From: Candidatus Altimarinota bacterium
Lineage (GTDB): Bacteria > Patescibacteriota > Gracilibacteria > CAIRYL01
NCBI GenBank assembly: GCA_027053135.1
Contig: JALUEA010000100.1
Location: 2,762 to 8,370 of the forward strand
Length of the DNA stretch: 5,609 bases
Reading direction: 5' to 3'
How positions within the stretch are numbered: position 1 is the first letter of the stretch; each line of letters begins with the position of its first letter. The notes under the pieces were generated by a model. The model was not told where the DNA came from. It saw only the letters and a list, made by a program, of their open reading frames with translations, and ran no database searches. Made by a program: the position numbers and the translations under genes. Of the stretch, positions 1-5,609 are shown piece after piece.

Positions 1-28
1 TTAACAAATAAAAATAATTTTTTATCCT
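1..28 (+). promoter_or_regulatory. candidate promoter of xfp-ackA (weak)
   Basis: A TTAACA box at 1-6 (five of six matches to TTGACA) is followed after 16 bases by TATCCT at 23-28 (four of six matches to TATAAT). Transcription would start near 34-35, leaving a leader of only about 7 bases before the ATG at 42. There is no Shine-Dalgarno sequence in this stretch. The region is so AT-rich that such boxes arise easily by chance, and the window starts here, so a promoter further upstream or an upstream operon partner cannot be excluded. Confidence 0.25.
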
Positions 29-41
29 TTATTTCATTTAT

Positions 42-2435
42 ATGAACACACAAACACTTTCAGACAAAGAACTTTCTGCTCTTAAAAAATATGTGAGAGC
101 AACTGATTTTCTTGCAGCATCGCAAATTTATTTAAAAAGTTTACGAAATCTTGAAGAAAATAATATTTTGACTGCAAATGATATAAAACCTCGATTACTT
201 GGACATTGGGGAACATGTCCAGGAATTAATTTTGTAAATGCTCATATAAATCGGCTTATTTGTAAACATAATGAACCGTTTTTATATATAGTAGGACCAG
301 GACATGGATTTCCAGCAATTCAAGCAAATCTTTTTGTTGAAAAATCACTTACAAAATATTATCCAGAAAAAATTCCGTATAATAGAATTGGGGTAGAAGA
401 AATTTGTAGTAAGTTTTCAGCTCCATATGGGTATCCTAGTCATTCAAATCCTGCTGCTCCAGGAGCAATTTTAGAAGGAGGAGAGTTAGGGTATAGTTTA
501 TCTGTTGCATTTGGTTCTGTTTTAGATAGACCAGATCTTATTACTTGTTGTTTAGTAGGAGATGGTGAATCGGAAACGGGACCATTAGCAGCTGCATGGC
601 ATGTGAATAAGTTATTAAGTCCGAAAGAAAATGGAGCTGTTTTACCAATTGTACATGTCAATGGATATAAAATTTCTGGACCAACATTTTTAGGAAGAAT
701 GTCTGATGAGGAAGTTATAAATTTGTTTACAGGGTTGGGGTATAATCCGTATATTGTAAGTGAATACGATCATCCTGATTCTATTCATGAAGAAATGGCA
801 AAAACGATGGATAAAGCCTATAGTGAGATTAGAGCAATACAAAAAAAAGCACGGTCTGGAGAAAGTGTTGAAAAACCACGATGGCCAATGATTGTTTTAC
901 GAACTCCAAAAGGATGGACAGGAATACAGTATGATGGAGATATAAAATATGAAGATAATTGTTTAAGTCATCAAGTTGTTTTATCTGATGTTAAAACAAA
1001 TGAGAGGCATAGAAAAATGCTTCAAAACTGGCTTGACTCGTATAAGTTTTGGGATTTAATTGAAAAAAAATCAGAAGATGGAGTATGGCAATTCGTTCCT
1101 GAGATACAATCCCTTATTCCGTCGAATGATCTTGCATTAGGAAGTCAAAAATATGCTTTGGGAGGAGAGATGATAGAATCTTTGTCTTTACCAGATCCAG
1201 AACAATTAGCACATACATTATCTGTACATGGAGAACATGGTTCACAATCAATGCATACCGTTGGAAAGTATTTTAGAGAAGTATTGAAGTATAATAAAGA
1301 AAAAAATAATTTTCGAATTTTTAGTCCTGATGAAACATATTCAAATAAGTTACATGCTGTATTTGAAGAAACAAAACGATCATGGCAATGGCCATTAAAA
1401 CCGTATGATACTGATTTTGGAAGAGAAGGAAAAGTAATGGAAATTCTTTCTGAACATACATTATTTGGAATGTTACATGGGTATACGGCAACTGGTAGAT
1501 TTGGAGCATTTGTTTCATATGAAGCGTTTGTGCAAGTTATAGCTTCAATGGCAGATCAATACGCAAAATTTATTACAGCGAGTCAAGAAGTGTCATGGAG
1601 AAAACCATTACCAGGATTAAATATATTTTTAACATCGTTACTTGAGCGACAAGACCATAATGGATTTTCGCATCAAAACCCATCGTTTATATCGAGTATG
1701 ATGGAAAAAGATGGAAATATTATTTCGGCATATTTTCCACCAGATTCAAATTCTATGATTTGTACTCTTGATAAAATTTTTACTTCGCGTGATACAATAA
1801 ATCTTATTATTGCGGGAAAAAAGACACAGGATCATTGGCTTTCATTAGATGAAGCAAAAAAACAAATGAATGATGGTATTATGACATGGGATTTTGCTTC
1901 AGATGAAAATCCACAGGTAGTGATGGTAGCATCGGGAGATTATTTAGCGAAAGAAGCAGTAGCAGGACGACAAACACTGAAAGAAATAGTACCAAATTTA
2001 CGAGTACGGGTTGTGTATGTTTCTGAATTAACAGCACTTGGAGTTGGAGATCCAACGGTTCCTGCTACGAATGAATTTCTTGATTCATTTTTCACAAAAG
2101 ATAAAGGTGTTGTATTTGGTTTTCATGGATATGCACATACCATTAAAAAATTATTATTTGATTATTCAGGAAGTCATCGAATTGAAGTTCGAGGGTATCA
2201 TGAATCGGGAAGTACGACGACTCCATTCGATATGAAGGTACGAAATCAAGTATCACGGTTTGGTTTTGCTATAGCGCTTGCAAAGAAAGCGTTCCAATCA
2301 GGAGATATTACTGAAGAAGAGTTTGTAAAAGTAGAAAAAATCCTAACAAAGAAATTACAAGATCATCACGAATATATTATTGAGCATGGAGAAGATCCTG
2401 ATGAAATAAAAAATTGGCAATTTAAAGAATTATAG
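42..2435 (+). CDS. xfp: D-xylulose 5-phosphate/D-fructose 6-phosphate phosphoketolase
   Basis: This cytosolic thiamine-diphosphate enzyme splits xylulose-5-P (and often fructose-6-P) with inorganic phosphate to give acetyl-phosphate plus glyceraldehyde-3-P (or erythrose-4-P). The 797 residues match the usual family length of about 800, and all three phosphoketolase domains are present: an N-terminal ThDP-binding part to about residue 365, a middle part to about 600, and the C-terminal domain. By motif spacing to the Bifidobacterium enzyme I place H55 (GHWGT), H88 (GPGHG), G146 (GGELGYS), D174-G175-E176 (GDGESETG), N207 (HVNGYK), K290 (RTPKGWTG), H310, S434, E471 (LSEH), Y493, N540 and H544 (HNGFSHQ) and K593. 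The C-terminal VRGYHESGSTTTPFDM signature is clear. The usual phosphate-side Arg next to S434 appears to be K436, and GHGGPA reads GHGFPA, so this is a divergent member. ATG 42 is the first ATG after an in-frame TAA at 15-17, and no Shine-Dalgarno precedes it. The gene ends TAG three bases before ackA. Preference between pentose and hexose phosphate cannot be read from the sequence. Confidence 0.97.
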   Translation: MNTQTLSDKELSALKKYVRATDFLAASQIYLKSLRNLEENNILTANDIKPRLLGHWGTCPGINFVNAHINRLICKHNEPFLYIVGPGHGFPAIQANLFVEKSLTKYYPEKIPYNRIGVEEICSKFSAPYGYPSHSNPAAPGAILEGGELGYSLSVAFGSVLDRPDLITCCLVGDGESETGPLAAAWHVNKLLSPKENGAVLPIVHVNGYKISGPTFLGRMSDEEVINLFTGLGYNPYIVSEYDHPDSIHEEMAKTMDKAYSEIRAIQKKARSGESVEKPRWPMIVLRTPKGWTGIQYDGDIKYEDNCLSHQVVLSDVKTNERHRKMLQNWLDSYKFWDLIEKKSEDGVWQFVPEIQSLIPSNDLALGSQKYALGGEMIESLSLPDPEQLAHTLSVHGEHGSQSMHTVGKYFREVLKYNKEKNNFRIFSPDETYSNKLHAVFEETKRSWQWPLKPYDTDFGREGKVMEILSEHTLFGMLHGYTATGRFGAFVSYEAFVQVIASMADQYAKFITASQEVSWRKPLPGLNIFLTSLLERQDHNGFSHQNPSFISSMMEKDGNIISAYFPPDSNSMICTLDKIFTSRDTINLIIAGKKTQDHWLSLDEAKKQMNDGIMTWDFASDENPQVVMVASGDYLAKEAVAGRQTLKEIVPNLRVRVVYVSELTALGVGDPTVPATNEFLDSFFTKDKGVVFGFHGYAHTIKKLLFDYSGSHRIEVRGYHESGSTTTPFDMKVRNQVSRFGFAIALAKKAFQSGDITEEEFVKVEKILTKKLQDHHEYIIEHGEDPDEIKNWQFKEL

Positions 2436-2438
2436 ACT

Positions 2439-3533
2439 ATGAAAATTCTATCCCTCAATCCAGGATCAACATCTCTTAAAAGTGCTTTGTATTCATATAA
2501 TAATGGTAATATAAAAGAAATTTGTGTGCTTGAAGATCGAAAAACATTTCACGAACATATAGAGTTTTATAGAGAAAAAAGGTATATAACAGGTTTAGAA
2601 GATATTCATCATTTTGGTATTCGAGTTGTGCATGGAGGAGGAATATTTGGAACAGTAACACGAATAGATGATACAGTACTTACACAGATAAAAAATATTT
2701 CTGCGTTAGCACCATTGCATAATCCTCCAGCTGTAGAACTTATAGAATATATCCGCAAGAATTCTTCTCATTCTATTTGGGCAGTGTTTGATACGGCATT
2801 TCATAAAACAATTCCAGCATATATCGCTCATTATCCAATTGATAAAGCAATAACAAATCCTATTGGATTACGAAAATATGGGTTTCATGGGATTGCTATT
2901 TCTTCTCTTCTTCGCAATATTTCTTATAAAAAATCGAAGATTATATTTTGTCATCTTGGAGGTGGGTGTTCTGTTACAGCTGTAAAAGATGGAATATCTC
3001 TTAATAACTCAATGGGGTTTACTCCATTAAATGGTGTAATGATGGTTGCTCGAAGTGGTACAATAAATGCAGGAGCATATGTGTATTTAAAAGAAAAGAT
3101 GCATATGAATGATGAAGAATGTCTTTATTTTTTAAATCATAATGCCGGATTATCGGGATATACAAAAAATTCAAATATAAAAAATATTTTTGATATAGCC
3201 TCTCAAAACCCTCTTTCAAAAGAACATGAGATAGTACAGATGTTTGTTCATAATGTGTGTGAATATATTTGGAATTATTATGGTTTACTTCAAGGGGTTG
3301 ATATGATTGTTTTTTCGGGTGGTATTGGACGAAATAATTCGTATGCTCGTGAGCAAATTTGTAAACAGTTATCAATACTGGGAGTTGAAATAGAGAAAGA
3401 GAAAAATATATCTCTTCAGAAAAATGGAGGAATAATTTCAAAAGATATTTCACCAGTTACGGTTCTTGTGATGAAAACGAATGAAACAAGAGAAATCGCA
3501 ATGCAGATTGGAGAAGCAATAGAAAAAGGGTAG
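2439..3533 (+). CDS. ackA: acetate kinase (shortened, divergent)
   Basis: The enzyme transfers phosphate from acetyl-phosphate to ADP, giving acetate and ATP in the cytosol. It consumes the product of the adjacent phosphoketolase and so captures the shunt's energy. The ASKHA fold is recognisable: LNPGSTSLK (N7, S10, S12), RVVHGG (R62), APLHNPP (H94), VFDTAFH (D118), YGFHG (F149, H150), SMGFTPL, ARSG (R205), GGIG (294-297) and TNE (E349). At 364 residues it is shorter than typical acetate kinases of about 400. About 29 residues are missing before R62 and about 6 between YGFHG and HLGGG. Consensus departures are HLGNG to HLGGG (G175), GTSH to GIAI (152-154), GGIGENS to GGIGRNN, and IDP to INA after R205. 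Butyrate kinase is a less likely alternative because the APLHNPP, FDTAFH and YGFHG motifs are of the acetate kinase type. The start follows the xfp stop by three bases, suggesting translational coupling. Only a weak AAAGAA (2424-2429) lies upstream. The gene ends with TAG. Confidence 0.95.
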   Translation: MKILSLNPGSTSLKSALYSYNNGNIKEICVLEDRKTFHEHIEFYREKRYITGLEDIHHFGIRVVHGGGIFGTVTRIDDTVLTQIKNISALAPLHNPPAVELIEYIRKNSSHSIWAVFDTAFHKTIPAYIAHYPIDKAITNPIGLRKYGFHGIAISSLLRNISYKKSKIIFCHLGGGCSVTAVKDGISLNNSMGFTPLNGVMMVARSGTINAGAYVYLKEKMHMNDEECLYFLNHNAGLSGYTKNSNIKNIFDIASQNPLSKEHEIVQMFVHNVCEYIWNYYGLLQGVDMIVFSGGIGRNNSYAREQICKQLSILGVEIEKEKNISLQKNGGIISKDISPVTVLVMKTNETREIAMQIGEAIEKG

Positions 3534-3548
3534 AAAACAAAATATGTA

Positions 3549-3935
3549 TTAGCGTATAAATGCTTTTACTAAAAAGTATCCTGCAGTACATGCAAGAAAT
3601 CCAATAATAATATTTGCAGAAATATTGAGGAGAAATCCTTCAATATTTTTTTCTATAAAGAAGAGTTCAACATTATCTTGAGAAAAAGTTGAAAAAGTAG
3701 TGAATGCTCCTAAAAATCCAGTAATAAATAAAAAATGTTCCGCTTTTCCTTTTTCAAACAAAATACCATTAACCATAAGTCCTAGAGTAATTCCAATCAA
3801 AAAACTTCCAAGAATATTGACACTAAAAACTCCTAAACGGATATATTCATGTTTATAAGCAGTAAGAAATTGGAAAATACCATATCGTGAAAGTGCTCCA
3901 AGAGCTCCTCCAAGTGCTATAAGAAAGTATATCAT
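3549..3935 (-). CDS. crcB: fluoride ion channel CrcB/Fluc
   Basis: Members of this family are small inner-membrane proteins that pair as antiparallel dimers and let fluoride leave the cell, protecting fluoride-sensitive enzymes such as enolase and pyrophosphatase. The 128-residue length is normal. Family signatures are GGALGALSRY (9-18), the VN..GSF..G segment with N40 and G43, and GFLGAFTTFSTF (73-84), which holds the pore phenylalanines (F78, F81) and polar-track Thr/Ser. Four hydrophobic helices are apparent at about 3-20, 36-58, 66-88 and 100-124. The gene converges on ackA with a 15-base gap and is transcribed away from the surface-protein gene. ATG at 3935 is the natural start because the GGxxGAxxRY motif begins only 8 residues in. 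No Shine-Dalgarno and no crcB-type fluoride riboswitch is visible upstream. Possible -10 boxes on the minus strand are TACAAT (3957-3952) and TATAAT (3980-3975), neither with a good -35. A single copy in the window fits a homodimer, but a paralogue elsewhere is possible. Confidence 0.95.
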   Translation of the reverse strand: MIYFLIALGGALGALSRYGIFQFLTAYKHEYIRLGVFSVNILGSFLIGITLGLMVNGILFEKGKAEHFLFITGFLGAFTTFSTFSQDNVELFFIEKNIEGFLLNISANIIIGFLACTAGYFLVKAFIR

Positions 3936-4011
3936 ATAAGAAGAAAATGATATTGTATATGTTTATCGTAGCATATTATATATTTTTTTGGTATTGTTAT
4001 ATTCTTTGTTG

Positions 4012-4030
4012 AATAAGTTTTTTTCTTATT
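4012..4030. repeat. perfect 6-bp inverted repeat with T7 loop
   Basis: AATAAG (4012-4017), seven T (4018-4024) and CTTATT (4025-4030) form a perfect hairpin or dyad in the crcB/surface-gene divergent spacer. It lies about 20 bases upstream of the surface gene's -35 box. An alternative, overlapping AT stem can form between 4020-4027 and 4034-4041. It could be an operator for a dimeric regulator acting on one or both divergent genes, or only a chance dyad in AT-rich DNA. It is not placed to terminate either flanking gene. Confidence 0.4.
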
Positions 4031-4049
4031 AAAGAGAAAAAGAATATCT

Positions 4050-4077
4050 TTGCAATTTGCATGATTTATGATACAAT
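4050..4077 (+). promoter_or_regulatory. promoter with extended -10 for the surface-protein gene
   Basis: TTGCAA (4050-4055) serves as a -35 box. After 16 bases comes TACAAT (4072-4077), preceded by TG at 4069-4070, which makes an extended -10 of the form TGnTACAAT. This is the best sigma-70-type promoter in the window. The predicted transcription start is near 4083-4084, only about 4-5 bases before the ATG at 4088. That would make the transcript almost leaderless if that start is used, or give a leader of about 46 bases if ATG 4130 is used. Confidence 0.55.
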
Positions 4078-4087
4078 CACATGAAAT

Positions 4088-5609
4088 ATGAAAGGAGTAT
4101 CTTCATACATATATAAAAAAATTATTTTCATGACGATGAAACAAATAGTAACAGTAAAACATTTTTTATTTGCATTTCTTACTTTGTTCGTAACATTTTG
4201 TGCTTTTTATTTTTTTTCGAGTCCAAAATTTTTAATGGCTGATCTTTTTTCGGAAACAGGAGAAACACAAACAGTAGAAGATGATACATTCTTTTATATT
4301 CCAACGACATATAAAAGTAAGAGAGGACAGTCAGGAGAGATCGTTATTAAAACTCATTCAAAAATAGACTCATTATTGGGTTTTAGTTTTGATATTGAAT
4401 ATCCGCAATCTGTAATGCAATTTAATGGTGTTTCAACAAAATCTGGGGTACTTGATGGAAAAAATTTTTTCGTACAAGATAATACGAATATTACTGGAAA
4501 AGTTACTGTTGTAGGAGCGACAGGTGGAGAGGGGGTTGTAATTGAACCGGAACAAAGTTTTTTATTTTTATCGTTTACTATAAAAGATGATATTACTCCA
4601 GATGTACAAAATATAAAACTCAAACTCAATAATATGAAAATTATTGGAGAAGATATGCAAGAAAAATCAGTAAAAACATCTGATGGAAATATTGCTATTG
4701 TACATGAGTTTTCTGAATTACGAATTAATGATTTTACAGTAAGTGAAAATGGAGAACTTTCTATTTCATTTAATAATTTATTAAAAGAAGATATTACACT
4801 TGATGATTTCTCTTTTTCTCCAAAAGTCAAAAATGAGTTTTCTACAGTTCACGTTGATAAAGAAAATATTGTTTTTAAGCGCTTAGATTTACGAGGAGGA
4901 GAAAAGTATACTTTACGATTTATAAATGATATTTTAGGGAAAAAAGGTGAAAAAATAGAAAGTGATACAAATCCTATATCATTTTTTGTTGCAAAAGATA
5001 AATCTCCAATTTTTCAAATTGTAAAAACAGAAGTAACGAATATTGAAGAAAATATGGTTACTGTAACTTTTTCAGAAGAAATTGATCCTGATAGTGTTCA
5101 GCTCCGAGATTTTAAATCAACAACATTAGAAGCAGAAAGTTTTACTATTGGACCAGATAAAAAAACCATTACTGTAAAATTTAGTGATAAAATGCTTATT
5201 AAAGATTTGCATAATCCTGATGCGTTTCGTGTGTATTACATAGAAAGTAAAACAAAAAAACCACTTGTTGGATATTTAACAGATATTTTTCCATATCCGG
5301 AGAATATAGCGGATAAAGGACCAGAAATACAAACTGCATCACGATTGAGTAATGATACTATTGTATTACATTTTTTTAATGCATTAAATGAAGAGAGTAT
5401 AAATCTTGATGATTTTGAGATTTTTAAATTTACAAATGTTGCAGCATGTAAATTATGTGATGAAACAGGATGTGAAAATAGGAAAAATATGATTACTGAA
5501 AATACTACATTTGAAGTATCTGCTGATAAAAGAACAATTACTCTGCGGAATTTAGAATTTGATCCAACAGAAGAATATGTAGTAATGATTAAAAAACATA
5601 CATTACAAG
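4088..5609 (+). CDS. secreted/anchored surface protein, cohesin-like plus Ig-like domains (3' end outside window)
   Basis: No named gene is recognised. The frame is open from 4085 (after TGA at 4082-4084) to the right edge, giving 507 codons and no stop. Numbering from ATG 4088, a Lys-rich N-terminus is followed by a hydrophobic stretch at about 26-44, indicating a signal peptide or N-terminal membrane anchor. No convincing lipobox is seen. Residues of about 68-205 resemble a cohesin-type beta-sandwich: a Gly-rich strand GQSGEIVIKT, then LGFSFDIEYPQSVMQF, then GKVTVVGATGGEGV, then FLFLSFTIKDD. Three repeated Ig-like modules follow at about 206-301, 302-410 and 411-507+. The second begins SPIFQIVKTEV and contains VTVTFSEEIDPDSV, typical of Big_5/SbsA-like domains. 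The third contains the only clustered cysteines (C454, C457, C462). The likely role is in adhesion or as cell-surface scaffold, by inference from architecture only. No enzyme motif is visible. The start is uncertain: ATG 4130 and ATG 4136 are in frame, and an AAAGGAG at 4091-4097 is too far (32 bases or more) from either to be a normal ribosome binding site. Confidence 0.75.
   Translation, partial: MKGVSSYIYKKIIFMTMKQIVTVKHFLFAFLTLFVTFCAFYFFSSPKFLMADLFSETGETQTVEDDTFFYIPTTYKSKRGQSGEIVIKTHSKIDSLLGFSFDIEYPQSVMQFNGVSTKSGVLDGKNFFVQDNTNITGKVTVVGATGGEGVVIEPEQSFLFLSFTIKDDITPDVQNIKLKLNNMKIIGEDMQEKSVKTSDGNIAIVHEFSELRINDFTVSENGELSISFNNLLKEDITLDDFSFSPKVKNEFSTVHVDKENIVFKRLDLRGGEKYTLRFINDILGKKGEKIESDTNPISFFVAKDKSPIFQIVKTEVTNIEENMVTVTFSEEIDPDSVQLRDFKSTTLEAESFTIGPDKKTITVKFSDKMLIKDLHNPDAFRVYYIESKTKKPLVGYLTDIFPYPENIADKGPEIQTASRLSNDTIVLHFFNALNEESINLDDFEIFKFTNVAACKLCDETGCENRKNMITENTTFEVSADKRTITLRNLEFDPTEEYVVMIKKHTLQ

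Noticed and set aside
440..661. 73-codon minus-strand frame inside xfp
   Set aside because: It overlaps the ThDP-binding region of phosphoketolase in antisense and has no recognisable product.
841..1070. A8 runs at 841-848 and 1063-1070 in xfp as programmed slippage sites
   Set aside because: The xfp frame continues intact through both runs into conserved domains, and the runs encode ordinary Lys-rich linkers. Such tracts are expected in AT-rich coding DNA.
3019..3453. 144-codon open frame on the minus strand inside ackA
   Set aside because: It lies wholly antisense to a well-supported acetate kinase, is His/Leu/Tyr-rich as expected for reverse-complemented AT-rich coding DNA, and shows no family motif.
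3534..3590. Bidirectional terminator between convergent ackA and crcB
   Set aside because: Only a weak AGC/GCT pairing (around 3551-3564) is present, without a GC-rich stem, so an intrinsic terminator cannot be supported.
3936..4080. Fluoride riboswitch upstream of crcB
   Set aside because: The minus-strand leader is almost pure A/T and lacks the conserved stem and pseudoknot sequences of the crcB RNA motif.
4130..4138. ATG 4130 or 4136 as the definite start of the surface protein
   Set aside because: Both are possible, but no ribosome binding site lies at a normal distance, and the upstream codons from 4088 look coding and supply a positively charged n-region. I kept 4088 with stated uncertainty.
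4181..4215. Lipoprotein signal (lipobox) around Cys38 of the surface protein
   Set aside because: The residues before Cys38 (VTFC) lack a small residue at -1, and strongly hydrophobic residues continue after it, so a plain signal peptide or anchor fits better.
4354..4830. 158-codon open frame on the minus strand
   Set aside because: It is antisense to the surface-protein gene. Its Ser/Phe/Ile-rich composition is the mirror of the plus-strand codons, whereas the plus frame is open for over 1.5 kb and has coherent domain patterns.

Overview
The window is strongly AT-rich and densely packed, with four protein genes and one true intergenic region of about 150 bp. Reading order is a phosphoketolase gene (xfp, +, 42-2435), an acetate kinase gene (ackA, +, 2439-3533), a fluoride channel gene (crcB, -, 3549-3935), and the 5' part of a large secreted or membrane-anchored surface protein (+, from about 4088 off the right edge). 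I see no RNA gene, CRISPR array, insertion sequence or prophage piece.

Organism: the sequence suggests a low-GC bacterium, possibly a Patescibacteria/CPR-type lineage (for example Peregrinibacteria-like), but this is inference with modest confidence. The clues are A/T-ending codons (GGA for Gly, CGA/AGA for Arg), lack of good Shine-Dalgarno sites, short candidate leaders, a divergent shortened acetate kinase, and a surface protein with a cohesin-like domain plus SbsA/Big_5-like Ig domains. Genetic-code evidence argues against the UGA=Gly relatives: no in-frame TGA occurs in any gene, Trp is TGG, and CGA sits at conserved Arg positions in the phosphoketolase. The three visible stops are TAG, TAG and TAA.

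Metabolic block (1-3533): Xfp cleaves xylulose-5-P and/or fructose-6-P with phosphate to give acetyl-phosphate. AckA converts acetyl-phosphate plus ADP to acetate plus ATP. Together they form a two-enzyme ATP-yielding phosphoketolase shunt. The genes are three bases apart and in the same reading frame, so only one TAG codon separates an Xfp-AckA fusion. Both enzymes are full-fold and mostly carry their known active-site residues, but AckA departs from consensus at several ATP/phosphate-side positions and lacks about 30 residues in its N-terminal lobe.

Right half (3549-5609): crcB is convergent to ackA with a 15-base gap and encodes a standard Fluc/CrcB fluoride exporter subunit. It is divergent from the surface-protein gene. 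The divergent spacer (3936-4087) holds a good extended -10 promoter for the surface gene, a perfect 6-bp inverted repeat around a T7 loop, and weaker -10-like boxes facing crcB. No fluoride riboswitch is visible. The surface protein is predicted to have an N-terminal hydrophobic export segment, a cohesin-like beta-sandwich, and at least three Ig-like modules, the last with an unusual three-cysteine cluster.
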